Source: Pseudomonadota bacterium
Lineage (GTDB): Bacteria > Pseudomonadota > Alphaproteobacteria > Sphingomonadales > Sphingomonadaceae
Direction of reading: 5' to 3'
NCBI GenBank assembly: GCA_030271565.1
Contig: JARXKR010000008.1
Span: 13,072-27,505 of the forward strand
Length of the DNA: 14,434 nucleotides
Made by a program: the position numbers and the translations under genes. Positions 1 through 5,098 of this stretch are shown here, piece after piece. Under the pieces are notes generated by a model. That model searched no databases, was not told the origin of the DNA, and worked only from the letters and a program-made list of their open reading frames with translations. Positions within the stretch are counted from its first letter, which is position 1, and each line of letters begins with the position of its first letter.

Positions 1-134
1 GATCGGCCTTGTGTTGCAAATGCTGACGTCGATGCCGCAATTTTCTAGTGGCGGAAGGCTGTTGAGAATAGTCTGCCCACGTTAGACATGCACCGTGATT
101 GCCCGAAGCGCAGGTGACGCCAGCCGGTCAGGTG
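1..134. other. Non-coding left edge
   Basis: I see no gene in this stretch. It lies downstream of the minus-strand acetyltransferase stop and is less GC-rich than the rest of the window. No tRNA, strong hairpin or recognisable reading frame is visible. It may be an intergenic space continuing beyond the left edge. Confidence 0.4.
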
Positions 135-680
135 TCACCCCGCCGACAATGGCCCGTCCGCAAAGCTCTCACGGGTGATCCCGTAGATTACATGGCGGAC
201 CATCCCGGCGGTGGTTTCAGCCAGTTCGGTCCGGTCGGACAGTGTGCCGCCGATTTTCTCCATCGCCTTGCGCGAGCGCCAGTTGGCTTCGCCGACCCGA
301 AAATCCACGCGGGCCACGAAGCCCAGCGCATGGGCGAGCATCAGGCGCTTGAGTTCGGGATTGTAGGCCCCGCCCCAGTGGCTGCGCGCGAGGAAAGTCC
401 AGCCGATCTCGACCGAGCCGCCTTGCGCCGGATCGTAAGCCTGGAACCGCGATGAGCCGATAATCTCGCCGGTCTGCCGGTCGATCACTGCGAGCGCGCC
501 GCCTTTGGCCAGTGCATCGTCGAAGAACTTACGAAACAGCGGTTCCTGCCAGCGGTCGTACGAGGGGTGGACTTCCCAGATCAGCGGGTCGCTGGCGACG
601 GCGTAGAGCGCTTGCCAGTCGTCGGGGCGCAGCGGGCGGAGGAGGAGCGCGGGACCTTCAAGGGTAGGCTGTCTATCCAT
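135..680 (-). CDS. GNAT family N-acetyltransferase (RimJ/RimL type)
   Basis: This 181-aa protein has the GNAT fold typical of COG1670 acetyltransferases, which move an acetyl group from acetyl-CoA to an amine; the substrate cannot be read from the sequence. The N-terminal strand LLLRPLRPDD (residues 12-21) is the usual opening of this group. The central strand VEIGWTFL (90-97) is followed by the acetyl-CoA pyrophosphate-binding turn RSHWGGAYN (99-107), and the C-terminal part holds the N-R-S-x-K-A-M-E-K-I-G element. I chose the ATG at 680 because GGGAG sits 5 nt upstream; in-frame ATGs at 692 and 731 lack as good a site. It is on the same strand as the aminotransferase, 92 bp downstream of it, but a palindromic repeat lies between them, so co-transcription is uncertain. 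The family call is firm and the specific role unknown. Confidence 0.85.
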   Translation of the reverse strand: MDRQPTLEGPALLLRPLRPDDWQALYAVASDPLIWEVHPSYDRWQEPLFRKFFDDALAKGGALAVIDRQTGEIIGSSRFQAYDPAQGGSVEIGWTFLARSHWGGAYNPELKRLMLAHALGFVARVDFRVGEANWRSRKAMEKIGGTLSDRTELAETTAGMVRHVIYGITRESFADGPLSAG

Positions 681-739
681 GCTTGCTCCCATGCCCACCC
701 CGCTGCGACTAACCTCGCGATCGCTCGGCAAGTCTCACT

Positions 740-772
740 CCCCTCCCGCATGCGGGAGGGGTTGGGGGTGGG
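740..772. repeat. GC palindrome fused to a four-G-run motif
   Basis: Positions 740-750 and 751-761 form a perfect 22-bp palindrome (CCCCTCCCGCA / TGCGGGAGGGG). On the plus strand the right arm continues into further G runs, giving four runs at 754-756, 758-761, 764-768 and 770-772 with loops of 1, 2 and 1 nt. This matches a G-quadruplex pattern. The element ends directly at the aminotransferase stop codon (773-775). From memory, similar palindromes followed by GGTTGGGGGTGGG are dispersed in sphingomonad intergenic regions; this was not checked. It could act as a transcription terminator or 3' stabilising hairpin, but there is no T-tract after the stem on the minus strand. Confidence 0.6.
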
Positions 773-1951
773 TCAATCAGTGACCGCCGCAAGATCGGCG
801 ATGAACTTGTCGATGTTCCCCGCGGTCAGCCCGGCGATGTTGATCCGGCCCGATCCGGCCATGTAGATCGCATGATCGGAGCGCAACCGCTGGATCTGCT
901 CGGCGCTGAGCGGGAGGACCGAGAACAAGCCGTTCTGGCTGCCGAGCGGGACCAGGTCGATGGACCCGGCGCGGCCCGTCTCGGCGAGGCGGGCGCGGAC
1001 CTGGCGCATGCGGGCGCGCATGGTGCCAAGCTCATCGAGCCAACTCGCGGTCAGCGCGGGGTCTTCGAGAATGATCCGCACCGTCGCGCCGCCGTGATCG
1101 GGCGGCATCGACCAAGCCGCACGGGCGAGCGCATAACCGTTCGAAAGCACGCGGTTCAGCGCATCGCCATCCTGCGCCATAACATAAATCGCGCCGACCC
1201 GGTCGCGGTACATCCCGAAATTCTTGTCGCAGCTGTAGGCGACCAGCGCCTCGGGCACAGCGGCGAGGACAGCGCGCAGTCCGTAGGCATCTTCTTCCAT
1301 CCCGTGGCCGAGGCCCTGGTAGGCAAGGTCGATGATCGGGAGCAGTTTGGCCTCGGCCACCGCCAGCGCGATCTCGTCCCACTGCGCCGGGCTGTAATCG
1401 ATCCCGGTCGGGTTGTGGCAACAGCCGTGAAGCATGATCGCATCCCCCGGCTCAGCCAGCCCGATCGCCACCCGCAACGCGTCCATGTCGGCAAGGCCGG
1501 CTTTGGTGGCATGGGTGAAGGTCTTGAGTTCGACCCCGAGGTCGCCGAGGATTTGCGCGTGGTTAGGCCAGCTCGGCAGCCCCATCCAGATCCGTGTCAC
1601 CCCGGCGCGCTTGGCCAGCGCCACCGCAAGCCGCACCGCGCCGGTCCCGCCGGGGGCCTGCATCCCCTCGATCCGGCCGCTCATGGTGGGGTCTTCGCTG
1701 CCGAAGATGTAGGGCATCAGGCCGTGGACGAAGCCCATATCGCCTTCGGGGCCGAGGTAGCTTTTCGAAGTCTGGGTATCGATCAGCGCCTGTTCGGCCG
1801 CCTTGATCGCGCCGAACACCGGGGTGCCGCCTTGACCGGTGCGATAGACCCCGACGCCAAGGTCGATCTTGTCGCCGCGCGGGTCGTCGCCATGGAGCTT
1901 GATCAGCGCGAGCAGCGCGTCGGCGGGTTGTTGTTCGAGGTTGCTGAGCAT
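773..1951 (-). CDS. Aspartate/aromatic-amino-acid aminotransferase (class I, PLP-dependent)
   Basis: This 392-aa cytoplasmic enzyme belongs to the AspC/TyrB branch of fold-type I aminotransferases, which swap amino groups between aspartate or aromatic amino acids and 2-oxoglutarate. Family motifs appear in order: GVGVYR (32-37), PSWPNH (126-131), HNPTG (179-183), D208 and Y211 for cofactor contact, SCDKNFG with the PLP lysine at K243, and GRINIAGL near the C-terminus with the carboxylate-binding Arg. A segment reading ARAAWSMPPDHG aligns with the AspC region that supplies Arg292, so the dicarboxylate-binding Arg seems to be kept. The WSMPPDHG form resembles alphaproteobacterial aromatic aminotransferases more than E. 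coli AspC, so a broad or aromatic specificity is likely. The open frame extends upstream to 2467, but homology begins only at the ATG at 1951, which gives the normal family length. AAGGG lies about 10 nt upstream of it. Confidence 0.9.
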   Translation of the reverse strand: MLSNLEQQPADALLALIKLHGDDPRGDKIDLGVGVYRTGQGGTPVFGAIKAAEQALIDTQTSKSYLGPEGDMGFVHGLMPYIFGSEDPTMSGRIEGMQAPGGTGAVRLAVALAKRAGVTRIWMGLPSWPNHAQILGDLGVELKTFTHATKAGLADMDALRVAIGLAEPGDAIMLHGCCHNPTGIDYSPAQWDEIALAVAEAKLLPIIDLAYQGLGHGMEEDAYGLRAVLAAVPEALVAYSCDKNFGMYRDRVGAIYVMAQDGDALNRVLSNGYALARAAWSMPPDHGGATVRIILEDPALTASWLDELGTMRARMRQVRARLAETGRAGSIDLVPLGSQNGLFSVLPLSAEQIQRLRSDHAIYMAGSGRINIAGLTAGNIDKFIADLAAVTD

Positions 1952-1983
1952 GACGCAGCGGCCCTTAGCCGTGACGCCCCCCG

Positions 1984-2019
1984 GCGAGCAAGGCCCAAGT
2001 GGGCGCAGCCCTTGCTCGC
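1984..2019. repeat. Inverted repeat in the aminotransferase 5' leader
   Basis: GCGAGCAAGG at 1984-1993 is the perfect reverse complement of CCTTGCTCGC at 2010-2019, a 10-bp stem. The 16-nt spacer can itself fold, since GCCC at 1993-1996 complements GGGC at 2001-2004 (the first base is shared with the outer stem). It lies 32 nt upstream of the aminotransferase start, probably in its untranslated leader. Seen from the minus strand no T-run follows, so it is not a plain intrinsic terminator. It could be a regulatory RNA fold or a protein-binding site; the function is unknown. Confidence 0.5.
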
Positions 2020-2087
2020 GCGCGATATCCGGTTCAGGGCAGCAACCAAGAGGGGATAACCTTGCGGGCGCGCGCCGGACAGTTGCT

Positions 2088-2189
2088 GTGAAATTGCCTC
2101 CCAACTTGCTTGGCGCGGCCAAACTGGCGGCTGGCCTTGCCCTCCTGCTGGCGATCGCGGTGCTGACGCTGTGGCGAGGGCTGCTCTGA
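2088..2189 (+). CDS. Possible 33-aa single-pass membrane peptide
   Basis: A GTG-started frame encodes 33 residues with a short basic N-terminus (K at position 2 and a Lys near residue 12), then a strongly hydrophobic stretch GLALLLAIAVLTLW that would span the membrane once, ending in RGLL. It stops 45 bp before the DUF983 start on the same strand, so the two could form a transcription unit. Doubts: no good ribosome binding site precedes the GTG, no family is recognised, and in DNA this GC-rich short open frames are common by chance. The hydrophobic, Leu/Ala-rich make-up and the position are the only support. Confidence 0.3.
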   Translation: MKLPPNLLGAAKLAAGLALLLAIAVLTLWRGLL

Positions 2190-2234
2190 CTATTTGGCTT
2201 GATCGTAGCGCCGCACAGGCCGAAAGGCAGCTCC

Positions 2235-2678
2235 ATGCTTGCCCCCCTGCCCGATCCCGTCCTGCCGCAAACCCTCAGCGCCGCCCTGCTGCGCGGCATT
2301 CGCGGGAAATGCCCGCGCTGCGGCGAGGCCAAGCTGTTCGGCAAGTTCCTCAAGCCGATCGCGGTCTGTCCGCGCTGCCACCAGGACTGGAGCCACCACC
2401 GCGCCGACGACATGCCGCCGTACATCTCGATCCTGATCACCGGGCACGTGCTCGCCCCGGTCATCATCTACTTCGGCGCATTTTCGGACATTTCGATGTG
2501 GCAGGCGCTTACCGTGTGCCTGGTGCTCGCCGCAGTGCTGATGATCGGCCTGCTGCAGCCGGCCAAGGGCGGGGTGATCGCGCTGCAGTGGTGGCACGGA
2601 ATGCACGGCTTCGTCCCGTCGGGGAAGGTTGAAGCGGAGCAAGCCGCGCAGCCAGCTTCCGGTGGTCCGTGGGGCTAG
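2235..2678 (+). CDS. DUF983 zinc-ribbon membrane protein
   Basis: This 147-aa inner-membrane protein belongs to DUF983. It opens with a cytoplasmic zinc-ribbon of two CxxC pairs, CPRC at 26-29 and CPRC at 45-48, followed by two predicted membrane helices at about 64-83 (ISILITGHVLAPVII...) and 90-107 (ALTVCLVLAAVLMIGLL). The segment GKCPRCGEAKLFGKFLK is the hallmark of the family. In many alphaproteobacteria DUF983 genes lie in cytochrome c oxidase clusters near coxC and SURF1, and a role in oxidase assembly has been proposed but is not proven. Here no cox gene is in view. The ATG at 2235 is chosen over the longer frame from 2199 because AAAGG sits about 8 nt upstream and homology begins here. 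It is convergent with eipA, the two stops being 10 bp apart. Confidence 0.85.
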   Translation: MLAPLPDPVLPQTLSAALLRGIRGKCPRCGEAKLFGKFLKPIAVCPRCHQDWSHHRADDMPPYISILITGHVLAPVIIYFGAFSDISMWQALTVCLVLAAVLMIGLLQPAKGGVIALQWWHGMHGFVPSGKVEAEQAAQPASGGPWG

Positions 2679-2688
2679 CCGACTGCCC

Positions 2689-3432
2689 TCAGAATGGCAG
2701 CCACTTGTGCTTGACGCTGAACTTCATGTAGCCGGCATTGACCCCAAGCCGCAGCCCGACGCCTGAGCGCACCGGAATCAGCACGATATTCCCGCGCCTC
2801 ATGTAGCTGACGTTGAACCCGCCGATCAGGTAAGCCTGCCCCTCGCCCGCCGGGAAACGGTGATAGAGATCGTCGGTATTGTAGAGGTTGTAGACCAGCA
2901 CGAAAGTGCTGCCCGCGCTCGCCCCGGCGTCGAACCCGATCGACGGACCGGTCCAGTAAACCGGGCGCTGGCCCTCGACCTTGTGGAACAGCGTGCCCGA
3001 ACCATAACGCACCCCGACCACCAGCGCGCCGCCGCCTTCGCGCCCGACGATATAGGCATTGGGCTCGCCCTGCTTCTTGAGAATGTTCTGGATGACATCG
3101 GCAACGCCTTTGGCGCCCTTGCCGAACACGCCTTCGGCCGCGCCGATCAGGTCGTCCTGGTGATAGGTGGTGCCGGGCTGGTTGGGATCGGCCGGAGCTT
3201 CGGTCGGGGTCGGCGCAGGCGAACCTTCGCTCGCCGGGTATGCTGCCGGGACCGGGCTGGAGGCCGGTGTCGGCGCGGGTACCGTGGCCGGATGCCTGAG
3301 ATCACCATCGATCGCCTTGTCGGGATCGACCGGCTGGATCTGGGCGGGGGACGCGACCGAACCCGCCAAGGCCAGCGCGCCCATCACCGCAATCCCGGTG
3401 CTGCGCAGCGTGGTGGCAAAACGAATGTTCAT
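2689..3432 (-). CDS. eipA: EipA/DUF1134 family periplasmic protein
   Basis: This 247-aa exported protein belongs to DUF1134, whose Brucella member EipA is a periplasmic protein needed for envelope integrity. A Sec signal peptide is clear: basic start MNIRFATTLR, then a hydrophobic core GIAVMGALALAGSVA, with likely cleavage near residues 27-30. A Pro/Ala-rich, probably disordered linker covers about residues 45-85. The conserved domain runs from about 95 to the end and contains GREGGGALVVGVRYGSG, the GFDAGASAG segment, and the C-terminal SGVGLRLGVNAGYMKFS block typical of the family. The ATG at 3432 is chosen because it directly starts the signal peptide and GAGGGG lies about 7 nt upstream; the frame is open to 3528. 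In Brucella eipA is reported to be under CtrA control, but I see no TTAA-N7-TTAA box upstream here. Strong inverted repeats fill the leader instead. Confidence 0.85.
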   Translation of the reverse strand: MNIRFATTLRSTGIAVMGALALAGSVASPAQIQPVDPDKAIDGDLRHPATVPAPTPASSPVPAAYPASEGSPAPTPTEAPADPNQPGTTYHQDDLIGAAEGVFGKGAKGVADVIQNILKKQGEPNAYIVGREGGGALVVGVRYGSGTLFHKVEGQRPVYWTGPSIGFDAGASAGSTFVLVYNLYNTDDLYHRFPAGEGQAYLIGGFNVSYMRRGNIVLIPVRSGVGLRLGVNAGYMKFSVKHKWLPF

Positions 3433-3450
3433 GTCCAGACCCCTCAAAAT

Positions 3451-3501
3451 ACCCGCCGGTCCCGGTCCACTCGGAAATCCGGCGGGTCCGCCATGTGGCG
3501 G
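3451..3501. repeat. Two adjacent inverted repeats in the eipA leader
   Basis: ACCCGCCGG at 3451-3459 is perfectly complementary to CCGGCGGGT at 3479-3487, a 9-bp GC-rich stem with a 19-nt loop. Directly abutting it, CCGCCA (3488-3493) and TGGCGG (3496-3501) form a second 6-bp palindrome around 2 nt. The first stem starts about 6 nt upstream of the eipA GAGGGG ribosome binding site on the minus strand. The pair could fold in the mRNA leader or bind a dimeric regulator; the sequence alone does not decide. Confidence 0.5.
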
Positions 3502-3637
3502 TGTGAAACGGCTCTGGCGCGGGCACAATGAACCGGCGATGAGCCGAGTCCGTTTTGCGGCGAGAGGAGGCGCGGCGGCGCCAAACGCCGCACTAACCGC
3601 GCGCTATCGCCGCCTTGCCCCCAGACCAGAGACCCCC

Positions 3638-3666
3638 TTGCCGCCCCCGCCCCCCCTCGCTATAGG
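3638..3666 (+). promoter_or_regulatory. Sigma-70 type promoter for tRNA-Ser
   Basis: TTGCCG at 3638-3643 and TATAGG at 3661-3666 are separated by exactly 17 nt and point toward the tRNA, which begins 21 nt after the -10 box. This fits a housekeeping promoter with a start near 3673 and a short 5' leader removed by RNase P. The surrounding C-rich DNA makes the AT-rich TATAGG stand out. Confidence 0.6.
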
Positions 3667-3687
3667 CCGCGCTCGCTGCTGCGATCC

Positions 3688-3779
3688 GGAGACGTGGGTG
3701 AGTGGCTGAAACCAACGGTTTGCTAAACCGTCGTACGGATACATCTGTACCGAGGGTTCGAATCCCTCCGTCTCCGCCA
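3688..3779 (+). tRNA. tRNA-Ser (anticodon GCU)
   Basis: The acceptor stem pairs GGAGACG (3688-3694) with CGTCTCC (3769-3775), followed by discriminator G and an encoded CCA at 3777-3779. The anticodon stem is ACGGT (3715-3719) with ACCGT (3727-3731) around the loop TTGCTAA, placing anticodon GCT at 3722-3724, which reads AGC and AGU serine codons. The T arm is GAGGG-TTCGAAT-CCCTC. A long variable arm (about 3732-3750) marks it as a class II tRNA, as expected for serine. The 92-nt length is normal for this type. It is transcribed from a promoter about 22 nt upstream and ends 12 bp from the convergent PLP-enzyme gene. Confidence 0.97.
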
Positions 3780-3791
3780 AGCCAAATCTGT

Positions 3792-4949
3792 TTACCGCGC
3801 GCGGCCGCGCGCGCTTACCGGCCAGAGGTCGATCAACGTATCGCCCTGCACGATGTGATAGAAATCGTACAGGTTCACGGTCGGGTCGCAGTGCGGGACG
3901 GTCAGGCTGACGGCGTCGCCAGAACGGAGCTTCGTGCCGATTGCGGGTGCGATTAGCGCGGCGTGCTCATCGCCCATGAACGCGAACGCAGCGCCCTCCG
4001 CCGGACCGCGCTGCACCACCGCCACCCCGCCATCGGTCGAGAGCGCCTTGTAGCCAGCGTCAATCGTGACCAGCGCATCGTGGTTGGCGCTGGCCACCCG
4101 CGCATCGACGGTCAGTGCGGTCGCAAATGGCGGGTTGGTGCAGCCCGCGCCGGTCAGGTCGCAGTCGAGGTATTGCTGATCCATGAAGACGTAAGAGCCG
4201 GCCTGAAGTTCGGTGAACACACCCAGCTCGAGGTCGATCTGGTGCGTGCCGGTGCCTGAGCCGCTGATCATCTCAGGCGCAAACCCAGCGCCATCAAGCG
4301 CGCCAATAACCTGCTTCAGGTAGTCGGTTCGCTCCACAACAGCCGCACGGCGTTCGGCGAAGTTCGCGATGTGCTGCTGCACCCCGCAATAGAACTGCAC
4401 GCCGCGGTAATGCAGGTTGGGCAACCGATGGATTGCCTCGGCGAGCGCAACGGCGGCAGCGGGCGAGGCCACGCCGGTGCGGTGCATCCCGGGATCGATG
4501 TCGACGAGCACCGCAAGGGTCGCTCCGATTGCGGCCAGGGCCGCATCGATCCGCCTGGCGACCTCAGGATCATCGACGGTCGCGATGATCGCCGGAGCAT
4601 TCTTCGCCAATGAGGCCAGCCGCCCGATCGCTGCGGGTGCGGTTATCGGCGAGGTAATCAGCAGTCCCGCTATCCCGCCTTCGGCAAGGACCTCGGCCTC
4701 GCCGATCTTGGCGCAGCACATACCCACCGCGCCCGCAGCCACTTGCCGCTTGGCGATGTCCACGCTCTTGTGCGTCTTGGCATGAGGGCGAAGTGCAAGC
4801 CCTTTGGCCCGAACAGTCTCTGCCATTGCCGCGATGTTACGATCCAGCGCGTCGATATCGAGCACCAGCACCGGCGTGTTCAGCGCCCAGCGTGATCCTT
4901 GCTGGCCGATCAGATGGCTGTGCAATTCACGGTCGTCCATGTGCTTCAT
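3792..4949 (-). CDS. D-threonine aldolase / D-serine dehydratase family PLP enzyme
   Basis: This 385-aa enzyme belongs to the fold-type III (alanine-racemase-like) group that acts on D-hydroxy amino acids, either splitting D-threonine to glycine and acetaldehyde or deaminating D-serine. The PLP lysine lies in RPHAKTHK (K58). The barrel continues with GMCCAKIGEAEVLAEGG and VDIDPGMHRTGV, and ISGSGTGTHQ probably binds the cofactor phosphate. The C-terminal beta domain has GDEHA and the metal site PHCDPTVNLYD (H353, D355). The H-x-D pair matches D-threonine aldolases (His347/Asp349 in the Alcaligenes enzyme) rather than the His/Cys zinc pair of D-serine dehydratase, so an aldolase-like metal site is more likely. 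Two starts are possible, ATG 4949 and ATG 4940; neither has a strong ribosome binding site, and I keep the longer. It stands alone, convergent with the tRNA, with no partner gene to give a pathway. Confidence 0.85.
   Translation of the reverse strand: MKHMDDRELHSHLIGQQGSRWALNTPVLVLDIDALDRNIAAMAETVRAKGLALRPHAKTHKSVDIAKRQVAAGAVGMCCAKIGEAEVLAEGGIAGLLITSPITAPAAIGRLASLAKNAPAIIATVDDPEVARRIDAALAAIGATLAVLVDIDPGMHRTGVASPAAAVALAEAIHRLPNLHYRGVQFYCGVQQHIANFAERRAAVVERTDYLKQVIGALDGAGFAPEMISGSGTGTHQIDLELGVFTELQAGSYVFMDQQYLDCDLTGAGCTNPPFATALTVDARVASANHDALVTIDAGYKALSTDGGVAVVQRGPAEGAAFAFMGDEHAALIAPAIGTKLRSGDAVSLTVPHCDPTVNLYDFYHIVQGDTLIDLWPVSARGRAR
3796..3813. repeat. 18-bp perfect CG palindrome
   Basis: Positions 3796-3813 read as a fully self-complementary run of alternating CG around a GGCC centre. 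It encodes part of the Arg/Ala-rich C-terminus of the PLP enzyme and begins 17 bp after the tRNA CCA end. It could form a hairpin helping to end tRNA transcription, but no T-tract follows. It may equally be a by-product of GC-rich coding sequence. Confidence 0.4.
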
Positions 4950-5098
4950 CTTTCAATGGGCAACTTTGCCTTCTGGAATTCACTCACCCATAGGCCGTGC
5001 AGCAACAAGTGCGAAGTGCCCGCTCAAGCTCCTGGCCTAACTACCGGTTCTCTGATTGTCTGGTTGTCCTGATGAAGTCGCGTGGCTTCAGCTTCGAA
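4950..5098. other. Intergenic spacer between pbpC and the PLP enzyme
   Basis: This 149-bp gap separates the pbpC stop from the next minus-strand start and must hold the 5' region of the PLP-enzyme gene. A weak 5-bp hairpin (5072-5089) follows the pbpC stop. I see no convincing -35/-10 pair; TTCGCA-N17-TATGGG on the minus strand is the best candidate and is poor. Confidence 0.4.

Noticed and set aside
872..2059. A 395-codon plus-strand open frame antisense to the aminotransferase
   Set aside because: Arg/His/Gly-rich shadow with no family resemblance; the aminotransferase on the minus strand is unambiguous.
1952..2467. N-terminal extension of the aminotransferase frame to 564 residues
   Set aside because: The added 172 residues are low-complexity Arg/Pro/Ser-rich, run antisense to the DUF983 gene and would make the enzyme far longer than its family.
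3433..3687. CtrA binding site upstream of eipA
   Set aside because: No TTAA-N7-TTAA pattern or single TTAA half-site was found in this interval.
5072..5089. Possible terminator after pbpC
   Set aside because: The stem is only 5 bp with an 8-nt loop and no T-tract follows.
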